From positions 1 to 48,593 of the forward strand of contig WJIQ01000198.1 in assembly GCA_014730255.1 (NCBI GenBank): 48,593 bases of DNA. The letters are read 5' to 3'. The notes under the pieces are model-generated. The model saw only the letters and a list, made by a program, of their open reading frames with translations, was not told the origin of the DNA and did no database searches. This DNA is from a bacterium (GTDB taxonomy: Bacteria > Krumholzibacteriota > Krumholzibacteriia > LZORAL124-64-63). Both the position numbers and the translations under genes were made by a program. Below, one piece after another: positions 37,230 through 45,398 of the stretch (positions are counted from its first letter, which is position 1; each line of letters begins with the position of its first letter).

Positions 37230-37697
37230 ATGCGCCGCCTTCTCGTCCTCGTGGCGATCCTCGCCATCGCCCCCATCGTCCGCTCCGCCCCGGCCCCCCT
37301 GGAATCCTTCGACGCCCTCATGGGCGCCCTCCGCGATGGCCACACCGTCCGGGTGGTCGCCGACTACAGCGATTGCGAGATGATCATCGACAACGAGCCC
37401 GATGTCGCCCCGGATGCCGTCGGCGGCATGACCATCGACGCCTGGGAGTGGTTCGCGCCGGGGGCGGTCTACAACGAGCGCGCCTTCGTGGTCTTCTCGC
37501 ACGCCAGCCTGATCGAGCATCCGCGCCAGGGCATGGTCACCAATCACGTGAAGTTCAAGGTGTACGAGGACGACGAGGTCGTCATCAGCGCCCGCTATCT
37601 CGACCCCGTGTCCTTCGAGGTGACCATGTTCGAGAAGTTCTTCGGCACCGTCGCACGCGGCGACGACGGGGCCGTGCGCTTCCATCGCCTCGATTGA
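37230..37697 (+). CDS. VirK-like secreted protein
   Basis: From ATG 37230 the product has 155 residues with a signal peptide (hydrophobic 4-17, VRSA). An in-frame start at 37107 lies upstream of the promoter and is rejected. LMGALRDGHTVRVVADYSDCEM followed by GGMTIDAWEWF resembles the VirK family of periplasmic proteins of unknown biochemical role (first named in Agrobacterium). The single cysteine in DYSDCEM is in the family position. No virulence genes are near. The following STAS gene starts 98 bases later and may be a separate unit. Confidence 0.6.
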   Translation: MRRLLVLVAILAIAPIVRSAPAPLESFDALMGALRDGHTVRVVADYSDCEMIIDNEPDVAPDAVGGMTIDAWEWFAPGAVYNERAFVVFSHASLIEHPRQGMVTNHVKFKVYEDDEVVISARYLDPVSFEVTMFEKFFGTVARGDDGAVRFHRLD

Positions 37698-37794
37698 GGC
37701 CGGGTTGCGAAGCGTGCACCCGGCGCCGACATTATACGCCTGATCTCTGGCGCAACGAGCCGCGGGCGGGGCCCGCGACGAGGAAGGGGAAACC

Positions 37795-38136
37795 GTGAAG
37801 ATCAACCGCAATCCACGCGAGCGGGCCATGGTCCTGCAGCTGTCCGGCGACATCATGGGCGGCAAGGACTACGACACGTTCACCAACGCGATCAAGGAGC
37901 TGGTGGACGAGGGGCACGTGGACCTGGTGCTCGACCTGGGCAAGGTCCGCTACATCAACTCCACCGGCCTGGGCATCCTGGTGAGCGGCCTGACGACGCT
38001 GAAGAAGAACATGGGCCAGATGAAGATCTGCAACCTGTCCAGCCGCATCGACCGGCTCTTCTCGGTCACGAGCCTGACCACCGTCTTCCCCACCTTCGAG
38101 ACCGTCGACGAGGCGCTCGAGTCGTTCGAGAGCTAG
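37795..38136 (+). CDS. STAS-domain anti-sigma-factor antagonist
   Basis: The 113-residue protein starts at GTG 37795 with GAGGAAGGGG just upstream. It is a single STAS domain of the SpoIIAA/RsbV type, with the phosphorylatable serine Ser56 in RYINSTGLGILVS. In partner-switching systems the unphosphorylated form releases a sigma factor from its anti-sigma kinase. No RsbW-type kinase or PP2C phosphatase is within the window, so the partner is elsewhere. TATACG at 37733 may be a -10 box, but no matching -35 is found. Confidence 0.88.
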   Translation: MKINRNPRERAMVLQLSGDIMGGKDYDTFTNAIKELVDEGHVDLVLDLGKVRYINSTGLGILVSGLTTLKKNMGQMKICNLSSRIDRLFSVTSLTTVFPTFETVDEALESFES

Positions 38137-38160
38137 CACATCTCCCGGGAGACCGTCGCG

Positions 38161-38186
38161 ACGCGGGCCCCGTCCGGGGCCCGCGT
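38161..38186 (+). terminator. Terminator hairpin after the STAS gene
   Basis: ACGCGGGCCCCG (38161-38172) and its exact complement (38175-38186) form a 12-bp stem followed by TCGTTGG. Short T content, very stable stem. Confidence 0.65.
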
Positions 38187-38335
38187 TCGTTGGTCCGGGC
38201 CGGACGAAACCGGCGCCGTAACACCACGTATCAGAAACCGGACACGCGCGCCCTCTGCCGCCGGCCCGGCGAATACCGCCCCGCCCCGGCGGGTAGATCG
38301 CGCGCCCCCCGACACCGAAAACGAGGAGCCGAATC

Positions 38336-39547
38336 ATGAAGCACTGCCACCGCAAGATCCCGCTGACCGCCCTCATCGTGCTCGTCGCGGTCGGCGCCGC
38401 CGCCGAGGTCCCGCGCGTGACGAACGGCGCCGAGCCCCGCGACGGCATGGCCGAGCTGCAACTGGAGGAGATCTGGCGCCACGGCGGCATCGACGACGAG
38501 GAGGTGCTCTTCGGCCTGGTGACCAGCGTGGTGACCGACGATGAGGGCAACCTCTACGTGCTCGACGCCCAGCTGGCGGAGGTCATGGTTTTCAGCCCCG
38601 ACGGCGAGTTCCTGCGGACCATAGGCCGCCAGGGCTCCGGTCCGGGCGAGTTCCAGACCCCGCAGCAGCTGGCGATGCTGCCCGGAGGCGGGGTCGGCGT
38701 GACCCAGATGTTCCCCGGCAAGCTGGTGGGCCTGAACCTCGACGGCACGCCGCTGGGCGACGTCACCATCGGCGACGCGACGGCCGGCGAGTTCGCCGTC
38801 CTGATCAACGTGGCCTCCGGGGGCGGCAATCTCGTGGTCTCGGGCATGGAGCTCGGCTTCGACCAGGCGACGATGTCGCAGGATCGGCACATGTTCGTCC
38901 GCAGCTACGACCTCGACGGCACCATGCAGCAGGAGTACGTCTCCGGTGACCAGACCTGGGTCTTCGACAGCTCGTTCGTCCTGCGCGAGACCGAGTCGGA
39001 CTTCGTCTGGTGGCGCCTGGCGGTCGACCACCAGGGACGCGTGGTCGTGGGCGAGCCGCGCGAGGACTACGAGATCAGCGTCTACGCGGCCGACGGCACC
39101 CTGCAGCGGGTGTTCGGACGCGAGTACGAGACGCTCGAGCGGACCGAGGCGATCAAGGCCCGCTTCCGGGCCATGCTCGACGCGCAGACGGGTCAGCTCC
39201 CGCCCGGGACCGAGACCGAGGTGGCCGAGCGGGCGCAGGACATCTGGGGGATCCACTGCCATGCCGACGGCAGCTACTGGGTCACCTCCAGCCGCGGCAT
39301 GTACGAGCCGCCGGAGGGGGCGCTCGTGATGTGGGACGTCTTCAGCCCCGAGGGCGAGTTCGTCCGGCAGGTCCACGCGAAGGTCCCGGGCCAGCCGGGC
39401 ACCGACCGGCTCCTGCTGACCGACCACGGCTATGCGGTGAAGATCACCGGATTCTGGGACGCGGTCCTCAGCGCCATGGGCGCCGGCGGCCAGAGCGAGG
39501 AGGCCGAGCCGATGGAAATCGTTTGCTACCGCATCGGGGAGATGTAG
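38336..39547 (+). CDS. Secreted six-bladed beta-propeller protein, paralogue 2
   Basis: The 403-residue protein has a signal peptide (hydrophobic 9-22, GAAAE). GAGGAG seven bases before ATG 38336 sets the start. Blade motifs include NLYVLDAQLAEVMVFSPDGEFLRTIGRQGSGPGEF, LVGLNLDGTPLG, VVVGEPREDYEISVYAADG and YWVTSSRGMY. It is closest to the next gene (39671), and both share VLDxQLxEVxVxxxDG and the GxGPGE block with the gene at 12677. Ligand and location after export are unknown. Confidence 0.82.
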   Translation: MKHCHRKIPLTALIVLVAVGAAAEVPRVTNGAEPRDGMAELQLEEIWRHGGIDDEEVLFGLVTSVVTDDEGNLYVLDAQLAEVMVFSPDGEFLRTIGRQGSGPGEFQTPQQLAMLPGGGVGVTQMFPGKLVGLNLDGTPLGDVTIGDATAGEFAVLINVASGGGNLVVSGMELGFDQATMSQDRHMFVRSYDLDGTMQQEYVSGDQTWVFDSSFVLRETESDFVWWRLAVDHQGRVVVGEPREDYEISVYAADGTLQRVFGREYETLERTEAIKARFRAMLDAQTGQLPPGTETEVAERAQDIWGIHCHADGSYWVTSSRGMYEPPEGALVMWDVFSPEGEFVRQVHAKVPGQPGTDRLLLTDHGYAVKITGFWDAVLSAMGAGGQSEEAEPMEIVCYRIGEM

Positions 39548-39550
39548 GCT
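39523..39550 (+). promoter_or_regulatory. Possible promoter of paralogue 3 inside the end of paralogue 2
   Basis: TTGCTA (39523-39528) and TAGGCT (39545-39550) are 16 bases apart and straddle the stop codon of paralogue 2, about 120 bases before the next gene. Confidence 0.35.
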
Positions 39551-39670
39551 ACGCATCCGTCGCCCGTGCACGGCTGACGGGCAACCTGTGCGGCCAGATC
39601 GACGTAGAGAACCAAGGCGCCGCGACGAGCGGCGCCCCACCCCGTCACCCCGACCGCAGGAGGACCGACC

Positions 39671-40855
39671 ATGCCCGCGCGACCGCTCGCCCTCGCGCTC
39701 CTGATCGCCCTGGCGCTCGCCGCTCCGGCGACCGCCCTGATCGAGAACCCCGCCGAGCCGCCCGGCGGCATCGAGACCATCACCCCGGAGGTCGCCTGGC
39801 GCGCCGGCGGGGACGACGACGAGGTCTTCTTCGGCAGCGTCGGCCGCATCCTCGCCGGACCCGACGGCCAGGTCTACGTGCTCGACACGCAGCTGTCCGA
39901 GGTCCAGGTCTACGACCGCGACGGCCAGTGGCTCGCGACCCTCGGCCGCGAGGGCGAGGGGCCGGGCGAGGTGCGCGGCCCGGCCGACTGCTTCCTCGTG
40001 CCCGACGGCCGGCTGTGCATCGCCCAGAGCTTTCCCGGCCGTCTGGTCTACCTGAACCAGGACGGCACGCCCGGCGGGCAGGCCCAGTACCAGCCGCTGG
40101 GCGAGCCGAGCACGTTCTCGGTGATGGTCTCGGGCCTCGAGGCGCCCGGGGGCATGCTCCTGGCCGGGATCCGCTTCAAGCAGAGCGGCCCGGAGGCCAT
40201 GCAGACCTTCTTCCTCTCGCACTGCGACGCCGAGGGCGCCGAAGAGACCGTCTACCTCGAGAAGCAGTACGGCGTGAACTACGCCGACTTCCGCATCGAC
40301 GAGGGCGCCATGGACTTCGTCTGGGTCAACCGCATGGCCATCGACGACCGGGGTCGGGTCTACACCGCACCCGAGCGCAACCGTTACCTCGTCCGCGTCC
40401 AGGAGCCGGACGGCGCGGTGAGCCACGAGTTCACCCGGCCGGTCACGGTCCCCACGCGCACCGAGGAGGAGCACACCATCGCCGTGAAGATCCACGAGGC
40501 GATCGGCGCGAACTACGGCGTGCCCGTCCAGGAGGTGACGGTCGAGGAGTCCGACGCCGCCGTCGCCGGCCTCTGGGTCCGGCCCGACGGCGAGGTCTGG
40601 GTCGCCACGCCCGCCAACGAGCCGCCCGCCGGCACGTTCACCCTGCTCGACGTGTACGATGACCAGGGCCGGTTCCTGCGGCAGGTCGCCCTCGACCTGC
40701 CCGGCGACCGGCAGCGCGATGGCCTCTACCTGCTGGACGACGGCCGCATCGTGCAGGTCATGGGCGGCCTGGACGCCTGGCTCAGCCAGCAGGGGGTCGA
40801 GGCGTCCGACGCCGACGCCCCCGTGCTCGAGGTCGTGGTCTACGAGGCCATCTAG
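39671..40855 (+). CDS. Secreted six-bladed beta-propeller protein, paralogue 3
   Basis: The 394-residue protein has a signal peptide (hydrophobic 6-22, ATA). AGGAGG is seven bases before ATG 39671. Blade motifs: VYVLDTQLSEVQVYDRDGQWLATLGREGEGPGEVRGP, LVYLNQDGTPGG, VYTAPERNRYLVRVQEPDG and LWVRPDGEVWVATPAN. Tandem position and shared motifs with 38336 indicate local duplication. Function unknown. Confidence 0.82.
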   Translation: MPARPLALALLIALALAAPATALIENPAEPPGGIETITPEVAWRAGGDDDEVFFGSVGRILAGPDGQVYVLDTQLSEVQVYDRDGQWLATLGREGEGPGEVRGPADCFLVPDGRLCIAQSFPGRLVYLNQDGTPGGQAQYQPLGEPSTFSVMVSGLEAPGGMLLAGIRFKQSGPEAMQTFFLSHCDAEGAEETVYLEKQYGVNYADFRIDEGAMDFVWVNRMAIDDRGRVYTAPERNRYLVRVQEPDGAVSHEFTRPVTVPTRTEEEHTIAVKIHEAIGANYGVPVQEVTVEESDAAVAGLWVRPDGEVWVATPANEPPAGTFTLLDVYDDQGRFLRQVALDLPGDRQRDGLYLLDDGRIVQVMGGLDAWLSQQGVEASDADAPVLEVVVYEAI

Positions 40856-40938
40856 CCGGCGATGCGGGCGGCGGACCGTCGCCCGCGCGCCTTGATTGTT
40901 CACCGATCCACCGCCCGACCCCGGACCGAGGTGCCCCG

Positions 40939-42294
40939 ATGACCGCTCACCGCCTCCGCGAACGCTCCCGGCCGCTACCCCCCTACCCGATGCCGCTACT
41001 CGTGCTGCTCGCCGCGCTCCTGCTCGCCGGCTGCAGCGGGGGCGATGGCGACGGCACGGCCGCCGACACCACGACCGGCGGCGAGACCGCCGAGGCCGCC
41101 GGCGAGGACGACCAGCCCGAGAAGAAGGAGAAGGCGATCCGCGTGAACGTGGGCGCCGTGGTCCGCGGCGCGCTCGTCGAGAGCATCTTCGCCGACGGCG
41201 AGATCCGCACCCCGCGCAGCCTCGAGGTCAAGGCCAAGATCGGCGGCCAGCTCACCGACGTCCTCGTGCAGGACGGCGAACGGGTGCGCAAGGGCCAGCT
41301 GCTGGCGCGCATCGACCCGCGCGAGTACCGCCTGGAGATGGAGAGCAGCCGCTACGACCACCTGCAGGCGCTCAGCCAGGTGGCCGCCGAGCAGGACACC
41401 TTCGAGGTCGACCTCGCGGCCCTGCGCGCCTTCGAGGACGAGAAGCGAGCCCTCGAGCGGGAGCTCGAGCGCGGCCACATCAGCGACTCGGAGTACCAGG
41501 CGCGCCTGCTGGAGATGGAGATGCGCGCCCTGCAGGAGGGAGCCTTCCGCCAGGAGGTCTTCCAGCAGCGGACCGGCCTGGCCGACGCCCGCATCGCCGA
41601 GGAGCGCGCCGCCCTGAACCTGGAGTACACCGAGATCCGCGCGCCCTTCGCCGGGGTGGTGCAGGGCCGCCAGGTCGTCGCGGGCGAGATCATCGGCGCC
41701 AACCAGACCGTCTGCACGCTCTACGACAACCAGAACCTCGAGGCCGTGGTCAACGTGCTCGAGGCCGACCTCGCCAACCTGGTGCCCGGCCGGCCCACCC
41801 GCGTCGCCGTGCCCGCGGTGCGCGACACGCTGCTCGCCCAGGTCGACGTCATCAGCCCCACCCTCGATGCGGCCAGCCGTACCTGCGAGGTCATCGTCCG
41901 CTTCACCAACGAGGACGACCGCTTCCGACCCGGCATGTTCTGCCGCGCGGAGATCGCCGGCTTCGTGCACGAGGATCGTCTGATGGTCCCCAAGGCCGCG
42001 GTCCTGATCCGCGACGACCGCCCGCTGGTGTTCAAGCGCAACGACGACCGCGCCCAGTGGCTGTACGTGACCACGGGCCTGGAGAACGACCAGTGGGTGG
42101 AGATCCAGCAGGTGCACTCGGGCGGCAGTCTCGCCCCGGGCGAGGAGGTGGTGGTCAGCGACCATCTCACCCTGAGCCACGAGGCGCTGATCCGCGTCCG
42201 CAAGACCGTACCCCCGCAGAACCGCTGGGCGTTCGCCATGAGCGAGGCCATCACGCTGGGTGAGCCGTCCGGCGGCGAGGGGAGCGGTCGATGA
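40939..42294 (+). CDS. RND efflux periplasmic adaptor lipoprotein
   Basis: The 451-residue membrane-fusion protein has a lipobox LLAGC with Cys32, so it should be lipid-anchored in the inner membrane. An acidic, Thr-rich linker (35-65) is followed by a beta-barrel/lipoyl part (VEVKAKIGGQLTDVLVQDGERVRKGQLLARID), a long helical hairpin (about 135-225), the second lipoyl half (YTEIRAPFAGVVQGRQVVAGEII) and the C-terminal beta-barrel domains. It docks the pump encoded next. ATG 40990, just before the hydrophobic core, is an alternative start. Its stop overlaps the pump start (ATGA). Confidence 0.92.
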   Translation: MTAHRLRERSRPLPPYPMPLLVLLAALLLAGCSGGDGDGTAADTTTGGETAEAAGEDDQPEKKEKAIRVNVGAVVRGALVESIFADGEIRTPRSLEVKAKIGGQLTDVLVQDGERVRKGQLLARIDPREYRLEMESSRYDHLQALSQVAAEQDTFEVDLAALRAFEDEKRALERELERGHISDSEYQARLLEMEMRALQEGAFRQEVFQQRTGLADARIAEERAALNLEYTEIRAPFAGVVQGRQVVAGEIIGANQTVCTLYDNQNLEAVVNVLEADLANLVPGRPTRVAVPAVRDTLLAQVDVISPTLDAASRTCEVIVRFTNEDDRFRPGMFCRAEIAGFVHEDRLMVPKAAVLIRDDRPLVFKRNDDRAQWLYVTTGLENDQWVEIQQVHSGGSLAPGEEVVVSDHLTLSHEALIRVRKTVPPQNRWAFAMSEAITLGEPSGGEGSGR

Positions 42295-45200
42295 TCGGAC
42301 TGGCCGTCCGGCGCCCGGTCGCGGTCCTGATGGTGTTCGCGGGCCTGGTGATCCTCGGCTGGCAGGGCAAGAACCGCCTGGCGCTCGACCTGCTGCCGGC
42401 GATCAACTACCCCAACCTGACGGTGATCACCAACTACGCCGACACCCCGGCCGACGACCTGGTGCGCCTGGTGACCGAACCGCTCGAGGAGGTCGTGGCC
42501 GGCCAGGAGGGCGTCCGGCGCGTGGTCTCCAAGACCCGCGAGGGCGTCTCCACCATCACGGTGCAGTACGACTGGGGCACCGACATGGACTTCGCCAACC
42601 TGCACCTGCGCGAGGCCGTCGACCAGGTCGCCTACCGCGAGGACTTCCCCGAGGCCGCCGACCGCCCTCTGATCCTGCGCTGGGATCCATCGGCACGCCC
42701 CATCGCCATCCTGGTGCTCGAGGGCGACGACCCGCTGCGCGAGATGACCGACTTCGCGCGCGAGGTGGTCAAGCCGGCCATGGAGCAGATCGACGGCATC
42801 AGCCAGGCCGAGGTGATCGGCGGCGCCGAGCGCGAGATCCTCGTGCGCCCGGACTTCGAGATGCTGCGCCTGTACGACCTGACCATCGACGACCTCGCCC
42901 AGGCGCTCCGGGTGAGCAACGTCAACTTCCCCGGCGGACGCATCCGCAAGGGACCGCTCTACCTGCCGCTGCGCATCCTGGGCGAGTTCGAGAACCTGAC
43001 CGAGATCCGCGCCACCGAGATCCCCGCCGCCGGGCCGGGCATCACCATCGACGACGTGGCCGACGTGGTCGACACCGTCAAGGAGCCCGAGGGCCTGACC
43101 TACCTCGGCGATCACGAGGTGGTCGCCCTGCACCTCTACAAGGAGGTGGGCAAGAACACCATCGAGGCCACCGACGAGGTCGACGAGGTCCTCGGCATCC
43201 TGGACGACCAGTACCCGGACTTCGCCGCGGAGTTCGTCTACCGCGACGCCGACTACGTCGCCGAGTCGGTCGAGGGCCTGCAGCAGTCGCTGCTCTACGG
43301 CGCGGTGCTCGCCTTCGCGATCCTGTTCTTCTTCCTCGCGGACTGGCGCAGCCCCATCGTGGTCGGCCTGGCGATCCCCGTCTCGATCATGACCACCTTC
43401 GCGCTGCTGGATTTCGGCGACGTGAACCTGAACCTGATGTCCCTGGGCGGTCTGTCGCTGGCGGCGGGCATGCTGGTGGACAACTCGATCGTCGTGCTGG
43501 AGAACATCAACCGGCACCTGCGCAAGCTGCGCGGCCGGCCGGGCAGCGAGGCGGTGGCCGAGACCAGCGCCCGCGCGGCGAGGGAGGTGGCCTCGCCGGT
43601 GGTGGCGGCGACGTTGACCACGGTCGCCGTGTTCTTCCCGGTCATCTACGTGCCGGGCATCGCGGGCGAGTTCTTCCGCGACCAGGCGCTGACGGTGACC
43701 TTCTCCCTGCTGGTGTCGATCCTCGCCGCCCTGCTGCTGCAGCCCATGCTCTCGGCGCACCTGCTGCGGCCGAGCGAGCGGCCGGGCCTGATCTTCCGGC
43801 CCGCGATCGCGCTGCTCGAGCGCGTGCGGGCGGCCTACCACCGCGGCCTGCCCTGGGCGCTCGACCACAAGATCGTGGTCCTGCTGGCCGTGCTGGTCGT
43901 CCTGGTCGGGACCATCTGGCTGGGCGCCGGCATGCGCAAGACCTTCCTGCCCGACCGCAACCAGGGCGATTTCTCCGTGCACCTTGAGCTGCCCGCCGGC
44001 ACGCCGGTCGAGGCCACCGGCGGGGTGGCCAGCGAGCTGGCGAGCTTCCTCTCCGCCCAGCCGCGCGTCGAGACGGTCTACTCGCAGGTGGGCCAGACGG
44101 AGAAGACGCTGGCCAGCCTCAAGGAGTACACCGCGCCCAACGTCGCGCGCATCCGCGTCATCCTCCAGCCGTCGCGCCACGGCCAGCAGGACATGGAGCG
44201 GGTGAAGGCCGTGCTCCAGACCCGGCTCGAGCGCCTGGAGGGCGCGGTCTGGACCTTCAAGGACGAGGGCATCGGCCTGGGCGAGATCCTCGCCAGCGGC
44301 GAGGCGCCGTTCACCCTGGGGATCGTCAGCGAGAACCCCGACGACGCCCTGGCCATGGCCGAGCGCCTGCTGCCGCGGCTCGGCGAGGTGGACGGTCTGG
44401 TGGACCTCGAGGTCGACCGCGTGCTCGGCAACCCGACCCTGCGCATGAGCCTGGACCGCGAGACCGCGCTCCGCTTCGGCATCGAGCCCGAGTTCATCGC
44501 CCAGGAGCTGCGCGGACGGGTCCAGGGGACCGTGGCCACCCAGTTCAACGAGATCGACCGGCGCATCGACATCGCCGTGCGCCTGCCCCGCCAGGAGCGC
44601 GAGGACCTCGATCAGGTGCTGGCCTCGCCCGTGGCCCTGCCCGGCGGCAAGACCGTCACCCTCGGCACCTTCGTCACCCAGCGCATCGAGCAGCCGGTGC
44701 GCGAGATCGTCCGTCGCGACCAGCGCCGGCAGATCACCATCTCGGGCGACGTGCAGGGCCGCGGCGTGGACGAGGTCTGGCAGGACGTCCAGCCGCTGCT
44801 CGACGGGGTGCAGAAACCCGCCGGCCTCGTGTTCGCCACCGGCGGCGAGCAGGAGGAGATCGACCGTTCGTTCCGCGACCTCGCCTGGGCGCTCGCCCTG
44901 TCCGCCCTGCTGGTCTACATGATCCTGGCCGCGCAGTTCGAGAGCTTCGTCGATCCCCTGATCATCGCCGCCGTCCTGCCGATCGGCGTGATGGGGGCGG
45001 TGATCACGCTGATGGTCACCGGGCAGACCCTGAACATCATCTCCCTGATCGGTCTGATCGCGTTGCTGGGAATCGCGGTCAACGACGCCATCGTCAAGGT
45101 GGCGACCATCCGGCGCCTGCGCTTCGCGGAGGATCACACGGTGCGCGAGGCCGTGATGGAGGCCGGGATGCTGCGCTTCCGCCCGATCCTGATGACCACG

Positions 45201-45398
45201 CTGACGACGGTGCTGGCGATGGTGCCCATGGGCATCGGCCTGGGCACCGGCGAGCAGATCCAGCGGCCGCTGGCGATCACCATCATCGGCGGCCTGACCA
45301 TCGCCACGTGTCTGACGCTGTACCTGACGCCGTGCATCTACGAGCTGGTGCATGGATGGCGGGAACGGCGACAGGAGGAGCCCCGGGAGGCGAGTTGA
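42291..45398 (+). CDS. RND-family efflux permease
   Basis: The 1035-residue proton-driven pump has the normal length and layout: an N-terminal helix (VAVLMVFAGLVILGW), large periplasmic loops, and two sets of helices around 330-540 and 855-1025. The transmembrane-4 motif GMLVDNSIVVLENINRH has one Asp (397) followed by Asn, where AcrB has a double Asp. It belongs to the broad HAE-type group; the substrate is unknown. It is coupled to the adaptor upstream (ATGA) and to the fusion enzyme downstream (TTGA). No TolC-like outer-membrane gene is in the window. Confidence 0.93.
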   Translation: MIGLAVRRPVAVLMVFAGLVILGWQGKNRLALDLLPAINYPNLTVITNYADTPADDLVRLVTEPLEEVVAGQEGVRRVVSKTREGVSTITVQYDWGTDMDFANLHLREAVDQVAYREDFPEAADRPLILRWDPSARPIAILVLEGDDPLREMTDFAREVVKPAMEQIDGISQAEVIGGAEREILVRPDFEMLRLYDLTIDDLAQALRVSNVNFPGGRIRKGPLYLPLRILGEFENLTEIRATEIPAAGPGITIDDVADVVDTVKEPEGLTYLGDHEVVALHLYKEVGKNTIEATDEVDEVLGILDDQYPDFAAEFVYRDADYVAESVEGLQQSLLYGAVLAFAILFFFLADWRSPIVVGLAIPVSIMTTFALLDFGDVNLNLMSLGGLSLAAGMLVDNSIVVLENINRHLRKLRGRPGSEAVAETSARAAREVASPVVAATLTTVAVFFPVIYVPGIAGEFFRDQALTVTFSLLVSILAALLLQPMLSAHLLRPSERPGLIFRPAIALLERVRAAYHRGLPWALDHKIVVLLAVLVVLVGTIWLGAGMRKTFLPDRNQGDFSVHLELPAGTPVEATGGVASELASFLSAQPRVETVYSQVGQTEKTLASLKEYTAPNVARIRVILQPSRHGQQDMERVKAVLQTRLERLEGAVWTFKDEGIGLGEILASGEAPFTLGIVSENPDDALAMAERLLPRLGEVDGLVDLEVDRVLGNPTLRMSLDRETALRFGIEPEFIAQELRGRVQGTVATQFNEIDRRIDIAVRLPRQEREDLDQVLASPVALPGGKTVTLGTFVTQRIEQPVREIVRRDQRRQITISGDVQGRGVDEVWQDVQPLLDGVQKPAGLVFATGGEQEEIDRSFRDLAWALALSALLVYMILAAQFESFVDPLIIAAVLPIGVMGAVITLMVTGQTLNIISLIGLIALLGIAVNDAIVKVATIRRLRFAEDHTVREAVMEAGMLRFRPILMTTLTTVLAMVPMGIGLGTGEQIQRPLAITIIGGLTIATCLTLYLTPCIYELVHGWRERRQEEPREAS